Below the pieces are notes generated by a model, which had not been told where the DNA came from, did not search any database, and worked only from the letters and a program-made list of their open reading frames with translations. A stretch of DNA of 64,000 nt. It comes from AP-15 sp963735445. Its GTDB lineage: Bacteria; Pseudomonadota; Alphaproteobacteria; ATCC43930; CGMCC-115725. The stretch covers positions 32,945 through 96,944 of the forward strand of contig CAVTLC010000055.1 in the NCBI GenBank assembly GCA_963735445.1, written 5' to 3'. A program made the translations under genes and the position numbers. This document shows positions 25,264-33,923 of the stretch, one piece after another. The stretch's first letter is position 1. The number at the start of each line of letters is the position of its first letter.

Positions 25264-27943
25264 CTAGGCGAGGCTTTTGGAGACCATCTCGTAGGTGTTT
25301 TTGCTGAGGTTCGGGGCCGCGAGCACGCGTTCGAGTTCGCGCTGCATCAGCGCTTGGCGCGCCGGGTCATGACGTCGCCAGGCGCAGAGCGGCTGCACCA
25401 GCCGCGCGGCGGTGGTCGGGTTCGCTGGGTCGATCGCGAGCACCTCGTCGGCGAGAAAAGCGTAACCGGCGCCGCTTCGGTCATGAAAGCGCACCTGATT
25501 ACCCTGAGAGAACGCGCCCACCAATGCGCGCACGCGGTTTGGATTTTTGCGGTCGTAGGCGGGATGGGCGGCGAGCGCCCTCACTCGTTTCGGAGTGTCG
25601 GGCAATGACGACCGCGCCTGCAGGCTGAACCATTTGTCGATGACCAGCGGGTCCTGCGACCACAGCGCAAAAAAATGCGCCAGTGCCGCCGCCCGCTCCG
25701 GCCGATCGAGATCGATCAGCACCGCAAGAGCGGCCAGCACATCCGTCATATTGGCGGCGGCGTCGAATTGCGTTTTTGCGAGCGCCGCGCCCTTTTCGGG
25801 ATCGGCGGCGGCGAGGTAGGCGAGGCTGGCATTACGCAACGCCCGCCGCCCGATCGAGGCGCCGTCGATCCGATACGGGCCAGGATCCGCCAAGTTCTCG
25901 TAGGCGGCAACGAACTCGCCGGCGAGTGCCCGACCGATCTCGGCACGAGCGGTTTCGCGGGCCTCATGTACGGCGTCGGCATCCACAACCGTCATCTGGT
26001 CGGCGAGAAACGACTCGCTCGGGAGCGCCAGCGCCTCGGCGGCAAAGGCCGGGTCGCGGGCGGCGTCGGCCAAGGTGTGGCGCATCGCGGCGATGAGGTC
26101 GGGGTCGAGCGGCGCCGGCGCTGCGCTCTGCCGCAATGCCTCGATCCGCCCGAGCAGAGCGCGGGTCGCGACCTCCTGTCCAGCTTCCCAGCGGGCAAAC
26201 GGCTCGGGGTCATGTACCGCGAGAAATTTGAGCCGGTCGAGCGGCACGCCCTTCAACTTCACCGGTGCCGAAAATCCGCGCAGCAGCGACGGCACTGGTG
26301 CCATCGGCAGATCGACAAACCGGTAACTCTCGCGCTCAGCAGCTAGCGGCAATACCCGGGTCCCGGCGCGGCTTTCGGCCTCGCCATCGAGCCGGGTCGG
26401 CAATTCGCTGCCGTCCTGCCCCAATAGCCCGACCGCGAGCGGCGTCAGCATCGGCGATTTCTCCGGCTGGCCGGGCGTCGGCGGCACCTTCTGCGCTATG
26501 TTTAGCTCGTAGGCGTGGTTCGTCTCGTCCCAGTGGTCTTCGACCGTGATTTCCGGCGTGCCGGCCTGCGCGTACCACAATTTGAAGCGGGACAGATCGA
26601 CCCCGCTCGCATCCTGCATCGCTGAGACAAAATCCTCGATCGTCGCGGCGTGATTGTCGTGCCGCCGGATGTAGAGATCCATGCCGCGGCGAAACCCTTC
26701 TCGGCCAATCAGGGTTTGGATCATTCGGATGACTTCGGCGCCCTTATTGTAGACCGTCGCGGTGTAGAAATTGTCGATTGTGAGATAACTATCGGGGCGC
26801 ACCGGATGGGCGAGCGGCCCATCGTCCTCGGGAAATTGGATCGCGCGCAGAGTGCGGACTTCGCCAATGCGTTTGACCGCGCGGCTGCCTTGATCGGCCG
26901 AGAATTCCTGGTCGCGGAAGACGGTCAGCCCCTCCTTCAACGATAGTTGAAACCAGTCGCGGCAAGTGACGCGGTTGCCGGTCCAGTTGTGGAAGTATTC
27001 GTGGGCGATCACCGACTCGATATTCTGATAGTCAATGTCGGTCGCGGTGTCGGGCTTGGCCAGCACATAGCGCGTATTGAAGATGTTGAGGCCCTTGTTC
27101 TCCATTGCGCCCATGTTGAAGTCGCTTACCGCGACGATATTAAAGACATCGAGATCGTATTCGAGACCGAACACCTCCTCGTCCCAGCGCATCGCCTTTT
27201 TTAAGCGAGGCCATCGCGTGGCCGCATTTGTCCTCGTCGCCGCGCCGCACCCAGATCGCGAGCGCGACATCGCGGCCCGACTGCGTCGTGAAGTGATCGC
27301 GCAGTGCGACAAGATCGCCGGCGACGAGGGCGAATAGGTAGGAAGGCTTCGGGTGCGGGTCGACCCATTTCGCCCAATGGCGTCTCTTGTCGGTCTCCCC
27401 AGCACCCGACGGGTTGCCGTTCGACAGCAACACCGGGCAGCGGGTCTTGTCGGCGATGATCGTCGTCGTGTAGCGCGCCATCACGTCCGGGCGGTCGATA
27501 AAGTAGGTGATGCGGCGGAAGCCTTCGGGCTCGCATTGCGTGCAGAAATTGCCGCCCGACACATAGAGCCCGGAAAGCGCTGTATTGCTCTGCGGGTCGA
27601 TCTTGGTTTCGACGTCGAGGGTGAAGGCGTCCGGCACATCCTCGATAACCAACCCGCCCTCCGAGGTCGACCGGTAGCGGTTGGCGCCGAGCCTCTCGCC
27701 ATCCAGCGCCAATGACAAGAGTTCGAGCGCCTCGCCGTCCAGTTCGAGGGGTGCGGCCCGATCAGCGCTCTCAGGGTTGCGGCGGATCGCAAGCCGCGAT
27801 TTGACCCGGGTCTCGGCATCGCCGAGGTCAAAGGTCAGATCGACAGTATCGACCAGAAACGCAGGAGGCCGGTAATCGGCAAGCCGGGTCGGCTGCGGCG
27901 GGGTGACATCGGCAGCGGTGGAATCGGCGATGATATCGAGCAT
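25264..27943 (-). CDS. pepN: Aminopeptidase N (M1 zinc metalloprotease), one frame break
   Basis: About 890 residues in two frames joined at a run of six A (coding) at 27197-27202. The ATG at 27943 (MLDIIADSTAA) was chosen because upstream sequence is not conserved-looking. Motifs are NMGAMENKGLNIF (substrate-binding GAMEN), VIAHEYFHNWTGNRVT (HExxH zinc site) and LSLKEGLTVFRDQEFS (third zinc ligand Glu), followed by the long helical C-terminal domain of the E. coli PepN type. One A fewer (CTT AAA AAG GCG ATG) would restore a single frame. It removes N-terminal residues from peptides in the cytoplasm. Confidence 0.88.
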
Positions 27944-28100
27944 GGCAGGCCGCGGCGTTCTGGTTGGATCACACCAAAGGTAATCCGATGCCGGGCATGT
28001 GCAAATGCCCGCGTCAAATCCGCTTTCCGGGACGGGGAAACGCCGCGCGCCTCGCGGCGTTAGCAGGCAAAGCGACACATCGGTTCGAGGCAGAGGATCC

Positions 28101-28709
28101 ATGACCGATCAGGATCTGACGAGGCGCGGTTTTCTCGGCACGTCGGCCGGCGTGGCGGGCGGGGCTGCAGTTTACCCAGCGATTGCCCGCGCGGCGCCGG
28201 CGTCCGCGCCGCAGCAGGCGCAACCGCCGGTGCGGACGCCGGACATGGTCGATATCGTGCTCGAGGTGAACGGCAATCGCCATAAGCTTACGCTCGAGCC
28301 GCGCGTCACCTTGCTCGATGCGTTACGCGAGCGGCTGCAGCTGTCTGGAACCAAGAAAGGCTGTGACCACGGCTCTTGCGGTGCTTGCACCGTCCATATC
28401 GACGGCCGTCGGGTCAATTCCTGCCTGACCCTGGCGGTGCGCTGTCAGGGCAAGGCGATCACGACGATCGAAGGTCTCGCCGATGCCGATGGTGAGCTTC
28501 ATCCGATGCAGGCGGCGTTCTTGGACCATGATGGCTTTCAGTGCGGTTATTGCACGCCAGGCCAGATCATGTCGGCGGTGGCCCTGCTCGCCGAGGGCCG
28601 CCCGTTGTCGGACGATGCGGTCAAGGAGTGGATGAGCGGCAATCTCTGCCGCTGCGGCGCCTATCCCAATATTCGCGACGCGATCAGGCAGACGGCAAAG
28701 GGAGCCTGA
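28101..28709 (+). CDS. paoA: Aldehyde oxidoreductase [2Fe-2S] subunit, Tat-exported (PaoA-like)
   Basis: 202 residues from the ATG at 28101 with AGAGG upstream. The N-terminus TRRGFLGTSAGVAGGAA is a twin-arginine signal, so the folded enzyme should be periplasmic. Two [2Fe-2S] clusters are set by GCDHGSCGACTVHIDG plus a distal Cys, and by CGYCTPG with CRCGAYPNI. It is the electron-transfer subunit of a three-subunit molybdenum hydroxylase of the xanthine oxidase family; spacing to paoB is 3 bases. E. coli PaoABC (YagTSR), which oxidises aromatic aldehydes, is the closest architecture I recognise. Confidence 0.9.
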   Translation: MTDQDLTRRGFLGTSAGVAGGAAVYPAIARAAPASAPQQAQPPVRTPDMVDIVLEVNGNRHKLTLEPRVTLLDALRERLQLSGTKKGCDHGSCGACTVHIDGRRVNSCLTLAVRCQGKAITTIEGLADADGELHPMQAAFLDHDGFQCGYCTPGQIMSAVALLAEGRPLSDDAVKEWMSGNLCRCGAYPNIRDAIRQTAKGA

Positions 28710-28712
28710 GCG

Positions 28713-29705
28713 ATGCAACCCTTCACCTTTGCCGCGCCCGGCAACATCGACGGGGCGCTTGCCGCCGCCATCAATGCCCAGGACACGAAATACATCGCCG
28801 GCGGCACCGACCTCTTGCAATTGATGAAGAATGGGGTCGAGCAGCCCGCCCATATCGTCGACCTCGACGGACTGCCTTTCGATCGCATCGAATTCACCCG
28901 CGACGGAGCGCGGATTGGCGCTTTGGTGCGGATGAGCGACGCCGCCGATCACCCCGAGCTGCGGCGGAACTGGCCGGTGATCGCCGAGGCGCTTCTCGCC
29001 AGCGCATCGCCGCAATTGCGCAACATGGCGACGATGGGCGGCAACCTGTTGCAACGCACCCGCTGCGGCTATTTCCGCGACACCGGTTTCCCGTGCAACA
29101 AGCGGGCCCCCGGCTCCGGCTGCCCGGCGATAACAGGCGACAATCGCCGGCTGGCGATCCTCGGCGGCAGCGAGCATTGCGTCGCAACCCATCCCTCCGA
29201 CCTTGCCGTCGCACTGACCGCCCTCGACGCAATTGTCGAATTGCAGAGTGCGACGCCCCCGGGTGATGCGGGAACGCGTCGGGTGCCGCTTGCGGAGTTC
29301 TACCGGCTGCCCGGCGACACGCCGCAGTACGAAACGGTGATGCAGCCGGGCGAGATCATCACCGCGATCGTGGTCCCGGCCGAGACCGCGGGCCTGCGCT
29401 CGCATTATCTGAAGGTTCGCGATCGCGCCTCGTTCGAATTCGCTCTGGTCTCGGCCGCGGTCGTGCTCGGCATGACGGACGGGCGGATCGACCGTGCCCG
29501 TATCGCGTTGGGCGGCGTCGGCACCAAGCCGTGGCGGGTCCCGGCGGTTGAAGCCGCGCTCGCCGGCGCGCCCGCAACACAAGATGCGTTTGCTGCGGCC
29601 GCGGCATATGCCGCCGACGGCGCGCATCCGCTGCGCCACAACGGCTTCAAGATCCCGCTGATGCAGCGCGCCATCGTCCGCGCGCTGATCACCGCGACGG
29701 CGTGA
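28713..29705 (+). CDS. paoB: Aldehyde oxidoreductase FAD-binding subunit (PaoB-like)
   Basis: 330 residues. The FAD-binding PCMH-type domain shows YIAGGTDLLQLMKNGV near the N-terminus and LRNMATMGGNLLQRTRC near residue 110. The following Cys-rich segment (RCGYFRDTGFPCNKRAPG, then GC) matches the extra [4Fe-4S]-binding insertion described for PaoB of E. coli. The C-terminal CO-dehydrogenase-flavoprotein-like domain includes SFEFALVSAAVVL and ALGGVGTKPWR. It transfers electrons between the iron-sulphur subunit and an acceptor. It lies in an operon with paoA (3-base gap) and paoC (11-base gap). Confidence 0.9.
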   Translation: MQPFTFAAPGNIDGALAAAINAQDTKYIAGGTDLLQLMKNGVEQPAHIVDLDGLPFDRIEFTRDGARIGALVRMSDAADHPELRRNWPVIAEALLASASPQLRNMATMGGNLLQRTRCGYFRDTGFPCNKRAPGSGCPAITGDNRRLAILGGSEHCVATHPSDLAVALTALDAIVELQSATPPGDAGTRRVPLAEFYRLPGDTPQYETVMQPGEIITAIVVPAETAGLRSHYLKVRDRASFEFALVSAAVVLGMTDGRIDRARIALGGVGTKPWRVPAVEAALAGAPATQDAFAAAAAYAADGAHPLRHNGFKIPLMQRAIVRALITATA

Positions 29706-29716
29706 GGAGAGAACCG

Positions 29717-31948
29717 ATGAACCCCGTCACCGGCCAGCCGATCGACCGCCGCGACGGCCGCCTCAAAGTCACCGGCCACGCCAAATACGCCGCCGAGTTC
29801 GACATCGACAATGTCGCACATGCTGTCCTGGTCGAGAGCACGATCACCAGCGGCACGGTTACCGGCTTCGACCTGACCACCGCCCAATCGGCGCCCGGCG
29901 TCATCGCAATCCTAACAACCGAAAACGCGCCGCGGCTGCCGCAGCGGACCTCGCCGGGCCAGAACGAGGCGACGGGCAGTGTCATCGGGATCCCGCTGCT
30001 GCAGGACAACAGGGTTCGCTACAACGGACAGCATGTCGGGCTTGTCGTCGCCGATACTCTGGAGCGCGCCCAATACGCCGCTTCCCTCGTCAAGGTGCGC
30101 TACCATGAAGACGAAGCGGCGATCCGCATGGCCGACATGCTGGGCGAGGCCTATGTGCCAAAGCATTTTCGCAACGGCGCGCGCCCGCCTGACACCCGCC
30201 GCGGCGACCCCGAGCGCGCCTGGGAAGAAGCCCCGATCCACCTCGACCTGACGTACACAACCCCGGTCGAGAACCACAACCCGATGGAACCGCACGCGAC
30301 AATCGCGCTGTGGGAGGGTGACCGGCTAACCGTCTACAACGCGACCCAGGGCATCGACGCCTCGCAGCACTCGTTGTCGGTGCTGTTCGGCATCAAGCCC
30401 GAGCAGATCCGGGTGATCTGCCCGTTTCTCGGCGGCGGCTTTGGCTGCAAAGGCGTCACCTGGCCGCACGTCGCGTTGACCGCGATGGCGGCGCGGCAGG
30501 TCGGCCGCCCGGTCAAGCTCGTGCTGACCCGGGCGCAGATGTACACCTCGAACGGCTATCGCCCGCAGACAATTCAGCACATCAAGATCAGCGCGACACA
30601 AGACGGCCGGCTCACCAGCCTGCAGCACCATACCATCGCTAATATGTCGACCCCCGATATCGGCGAATTTGCCGAGCCCTCGGGGCTGATCAGCGAAATG
30701 CTCTACGCGTGCCCGAATGTTGCGGTCACCCACCGCCTCGTGTCGTTGAACCGGCCGCTCCCGACCTTTATGCGCGCGCCAGGCGAGGCAAGCGGCAGTT
30801 TCGCGCTTGAATCCGCAATCGACGAGCTCGCGGCCGCGGCTGGGATCGACCCGATCGAGATCCGGCTGCGCAACTACGCCGATATCGATCCGCACGAGGA
30901 CAAGCCGTTTTCCAGCAAGGCGCTGCGCCAGTGCTACAGGGCCGGTGCGGAAGCTTTTGGCTGGGGTAACCGCTCGCCGCAGCCGGGGTCGATGCGCGAC
31001 GGCGACGTGCTGATCGGCTGGGGAATGGCGACCGCGACCTACCCGGTCAACCGCTCGAAATCGAGCGCACGCGTGATCTTTGACAGCGATGGCGGGGTCG
31101 TCGTGCAAGCCGCGACCCAGGATCTCGGCACCGGCACCTACACGATCATGGCCCAGCTCGCCGCCGACGCCTTGCAGCTGCCACTCCATCGCGTCCGTTT
31201 CGAGCTCGGCGACAGCCTGTTTCCGCCGGCGCCGATTTCGGGCGGCTCGCAGACTGCGGCCAGCGTCGGGCCGGCGGTGCTGGCCGCGGTCGAAGCCGCC
31301 AAACAAAAGCTGTTCACAATGGCGCTCGCCAGCAACCGGCCGCCATTGGCCGGCGCGGCACCGGCCGATCTAGTGCTGGAAGATGGGTTTGTCCGGCTGC
31401 GCGATGCGCCGCAGCAGCGGATCAGCGTGTCGGGCCTTCTCGCCAAAAACGGGCTCGACCGGTTCGAGGCGGTCGGCAACGCCGCGCCGGGTGACGAGAA
31501 GAAGCAGTACTCGATGCACTCCTTTGGCGCGCAATTCGCGGAGGTGCGGATCGACCCGCTGACCGGCGAAATTCGTGTCAGCCGCTATGTCGGCGCCTTT
31601 GCTCCGGGCCGGGTCTTGAACGCCAAGACCGCGCGCAGCCAGGCGATCGGCGGCATCGTCTTTGGCATCGGCATGGCGTTGCTCGAAGAGACGATGATCG
31701 ACCCCAATATCGGCCGCGTCACCAACGCGAACATCGCCGAGTATCTGGTACCGGTAAACGCCGATATCCCGGATATCCAGACGATCTTTATCGAGGAGCA
31801 GGACCGGCTAATCAACCCGATCGGCGCTAAGGGGCTGGGCGAATTGCCGATCGTCGGCGCCGCCGCGGCCGTTGCCAACGCGGTCTACCACGCGACCGGC
31901 ATCCGCGTGCGCAACCTGCCGATCCACATCGAAGATATTCTGGCTTAA
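29717..31948 (+). CDS. paoC: Aldehyde oxidoreductase molybdenum-binding subunit (PaoC-like)
   Basis: 743 residues from the ATG at 29717, with GAGGAGA upstream; the GTG at 29702 is rejected. It is the catalytic subunit of the xanthine oxidase family: MEPHATIALW, GGGFGCKGVTWPHV, FMRAPGEASGSFALE, QDLGTGTYTIMAQ, GSQTAAS and, near the C-terminus, IGAKGLGELPIVGAA with the active-site Glu (GLGE). It binds molybdopterin cytosine dinucleotide in the family. It has no signal of its own and would be exported bound to PaoA. No PaoD/XdhC-type maturation factor follows; the next gene is radC on the other strand. Confidence 0.91.
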   Translation: MNPVTGQPIDRRDGRLKVTGHAKYAAEFDIDNVAHAVLVESTITSGTVTGFDLTTAQSAPGVIAILTTENAPRLPQRTSPGQNEATGSVIGIPLLQDNRVRYNGQHVGLVVADTLERAQYAASLVKVRYHEDEAAIRMADMLGEAYVPKHFRNGARPPDTRRGDPERAWEEAPIHLDLTYTTPVENHNPMEPHATIALWEGDRLTVYNATQGIDASQHSLSVLFGIKPEQIRVICPFLGGGFGCKGVTWPHVALTAMAARQVGRPVKLVLTRAQMYTSNGYRPQTIQHIKISATQDGRLTSLQHHTIANMSTPDIGEFAEPSGLISEMLYACPNVAVTHRLVSLNRPLPTFMRAPGEASGSFALESAIDELAAAAGIDPIEIRLRNYADIDPHEDKPFSSKALRQCYRAGAEAFGWGNRSPQPGSMRDGDVLIGWGMATATYPVNRSKSSARVIFDSDGGVVVQAATQDLGTGTYTIMAQLAADALQLPLHRVRFELGDSLFPPAPISGGSQTAASVGPAVLAAVEAAKQKLFTMALASNRPPLAGAAPADLVLEDGFVRLRDAPQQRISVSGLLAKNGLDRFEAVGNAAPGDEKKQYSMHSFGAQFAEVRIDPLTGEIRVSRYVGAFAPGRVLNAKTARSQAIGGIVFGIGMALLEETMIDPNIGRVTNANIAEYLVPVNADIPDIQTIFIEEQDRLINPIGAKGLGELPIVGAAAAVANAVYHATGIRVRNLPIHIEDILA

Positions 31949-32055
31949 CTCACTCCGGGAGAGTGGCATAGCCGCAATCGGGCTTAATGAGGTCCGCCCA
32001 CATCATCGGCGCCGAGCTCAGCCACTGGCCGAGCATCAGCTCAGACACTGAAGAT

Positions 32056-32973
32056 CTAGATCAGCCCTAGATCGCGCAGGCTGATGTGGCGGTTGCGGCC
32101 GATGATCACATGGTCGTGGAGCACCACGCCAAGCGGTGCGGCGGCCTGTTTTATCTCCTGGGTCACGGCGATATCGGCTTTCGACGGGGTCGGATCACCG
32201 GACGGGTGGTTGTGCACGAGGATCAGCGCCGAGGCGTTGAGCTCGAGCGCTCGCTTGACGACCTCGCGCGGATAGACCGGTGTGTGATCGACGGTGCCCC
32301 GCTGCTGCCGCTCATGTCTGATCAGCACATTCTTGCGGTCGAGAAACAGGATGTGAAACTCCTCGATTTTGTTGTGCACGACTTGCGCGGCACAGTAATC
32401 AATCAGCTTGTCCCAGGAATTGAGCACCGGCTGATCCTGCAATTCGACCCGCATCAGTCGTAGTGCGGCTTCGCGCACCGATTTGAGCGCGGTGATGCCC
32501 GGAAGGTTAAGTCCGGCTGCAGTGAGTGCCTCGGGCTCGGCGCTCATGACTTCGCCAAACCCGCCGAACTGCGCCAGCAGCGACTTGGCGAGCGGTTTGA
32601 CGTCGCCACGGCGGTAAGCGGCGAACAGCAGCATTTCGAGGAGTTCATAATCGGGCAGGCTCTCGGGCCCGGCGGCCATCATCCGCTCGCGCAGTCTTTG
32701 GCGGTGGCCGTAGTAGTGCGGCAGAGCGGCCGCTTCGGCAAAGCCAGCTCGATTGTGCTTGCTTGTGGGACTGTCGGAAGGCCCGGTCCCGCTCGCGCCG
32801 TAAATTTCGCGGCACAGCGAGGCTACCCGGTCGCGTTCGCTGGCGTCGAACACCCAAACTCGGCGCACCGCGTCCCAATTGCCGCCAAGCGTGCGCGCTC
32901 TCGCCGGGAAATTGGGATGATACGGCGAGCTGACGATGATATGGCCGTCCCGCTCGACGATCGAAACAGGCAT
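32056..32973 (-). CDS. radC: RadC family protein (JAB/JAMM domain) with extra N-terminal module
   Basis: 305 residues. From about residue 85 onward it is a standard RadC: HRQRLRERMMAAGPESLPDYELLEMLLF, the helix-hairpin-helix region, and the JAMM metalloprotease-like motif HNHPSGDPTPSKADI near residue 255, ending ISLRDLGLI. The first 65 residues are not part of normal RadC. They read VSSPYHPNFPARARTLG then WDAVRRVWVFDASERDRV, a pattern like the small wing module found at the start of some SNF2-type helicases. The linker is Ser/Thr/Pro-rich. RadC function is uncertain; it is often linked to mobile elements and DNA repair. Confidence 0.9.
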   Translation of the reverse strand: MPVSIVERDGHIIVSSPYHPNFPARARTLGGNWDAVRRVWVFDASERDRVASLCREIYGASGTGPSDSPTSKHNRAGFAEAAALPHYYGHRQRLRERMMAAGPESLPDYELLEMLLFAAYRRGDVKPLAKSLLAQFGGFGEVMSAEPEALTAAGLNLPGITALKSVREAALRLMRVELQDQPVLNSWDKLIDYCAAQVVHNKIEEFHILFLDRKNVLIRHERQQRGTVDHTPVYPREVVKRALELNASALILVHNHPSGDPTPSKADIAVTQEIKQAAAPLGVVLHDHVIIGRNRHISLRDLGLI

Positions 32974-33535
32974 CCCCTGCCCTGCTGCCGCAGACGAGCG
33001 CCGAGCCTCGCATGGTTAACGTCAATCCCGCGTCATCTCTTGCCTTGAGACTGCTTGGTGCCCGACAAGCCCTCCCGAGGCAAATCCAGCATGCCAAGCT
33101 CGGATATTTGACTTCCGTGAGGCGAAGCAAACCAGTGTCCTCGGTTCTTTGACACCGGTTCCGCTCGCGACGACTGTATGTTTCGACACGCTACGCGCCG
33201 ACTATGCCAATCGGCTGAGCGCATTGGCTGGCGACGATCTCGATAGAAAACAAGTCGAACATTAATCGATGATGCTGGCTTCCCTACAACCAGCATTAAC
33301 CCGTCCGTATCGAATTAACTATAAATGAATGACTAATTAACGATCAATATTATGGAACATTGCGCTCAACAAGCGTAACTCGAACTCTTGCATAAAGCGC
33401 CGGACAGCTGGCGCGCCCGGTGATCGGAACGGCTGAAGATTGGCGGAGTTCGGCAGACCGCCATCGGCGCGGCTGGTCCTTTCCGGGTTGCATGTATTCG
33501 TGTCGAGAGTGCACAGCACATGGACGAGGACGAAG
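32974..33535. other. 562-base intergenic region upstream of radC and sciP
   Basis: Divergent promoter region with no supported gene. The centre (about 33250-33360) is distinctly AT-rich for this genome, with TTAA words at 33296, 33315 and 33337. It includes TTAACTATAAATGAA at 33315-33329, a near match (TTAA-N7-TGAA) to the CtrA box TTAA-N7-TTAA. Short frames on both strands here look spurious. Confidence 0.45.
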
Positions 33536-33895
33536 ATGCAATCGGACATTTCCGCTCATCAACGGGACGGCGGGGTGGCGTCCGAGGCTATTGGAGCACA
33601 GACGGGTGGGGCAGGGACGGGTGGGGCATTGACGGGCGACCCGGCGATGGCTGAGACGCCGCGCCCGACGGTGGAGTTACCGCCGCCCAATGTCCAACGC
33701 TGGACGATCCGGCGAAAGGCGGCGGTGGTCATCGCCGTCACAAACGGGGTGTTGACTCGCGAGGAGGCCTGCCAACGCTATCAATTATCAGAGGAAGAGT
33801 TGCTAAGCTGGCAAAGGGCCTTCGAGACTCATGGTTTGCCGGGTCTGCGCTCGACCCGATTGCAGCATTATCGGGGCCGCCCGCTGCTGGAGTGA
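33536..33895 (+). CDS. sciP: SciP-type cell-cycle transcriptional regulator (DUF1153)
   Basis: About 119 residues from the ATG at 33536 (GAGGACG upstream); the ATG at 33647 would give 82 residues, nearer the usual length of about 90. The conserved core is ELPPPNVQRWTIRRKAAVV, then TREEACQRYQLSEEELLSWQ and FETHGLPGLRSTRLQHYRG, the helix-turn-helix protein that in Caulobacter represses CtrA-activated genes after division. The family is restricted to alphaproteobacteria, so this is a useful taxonomic marker. The N-terminal extension is Gly-rich and contains a short tandem repeat. Confidence 0.9.
   Translation: MQSDISAHQRDGGVASEAIGAQTGGAGTGGALTGDPAMAETPRPTVELPPPNVQRWTIRRKAAVVIAVTNGVLTREEACQRYQLSEEELLSWQRAFETHGLPGLRSTRLQHYRGRPLLE
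33601..33636 (+). repeat. 15-base tandem repeat, about 2.4 copies
   Basis: GACGGGTGGGGCAGG (33601-33615) is followed by GACGGGTGGGGCATT (33616-33630) and a partial copy GACGGG. It encodes TGGAG-TGGAL-TG in the predicted N-terminal extension of SciP. Either it is coding low-complexity sequence, or the region is 5' untranslated and the start lies at 33647. Confidence 0.7.
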
Positions 33896-33923
33896 TTGCG
33901 CCGGGAGCAGTGCGGCTGTCGCT

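Noticed and set aside
28323..29639. 438-residue open frame on the minus strand
   Set aside because: Antisense to paoA/paoB, whose cofactor motifs are unmistakable; the minus-strand product has no recognisable fold.
33315..33329. CtrA box upstream of sciP
   Set aside because: TTAA-N7-TGAA differs from TTAA-N7-TTAA at one half-site base; in an AT-rich patch this is weak, so it is mentioned only in the region entry.
33601..33636. CRISPR-like or VNTR array
   Set aside because: Only 2.4 copies of 15 bases with no spacers; it is a short tandem repeat.
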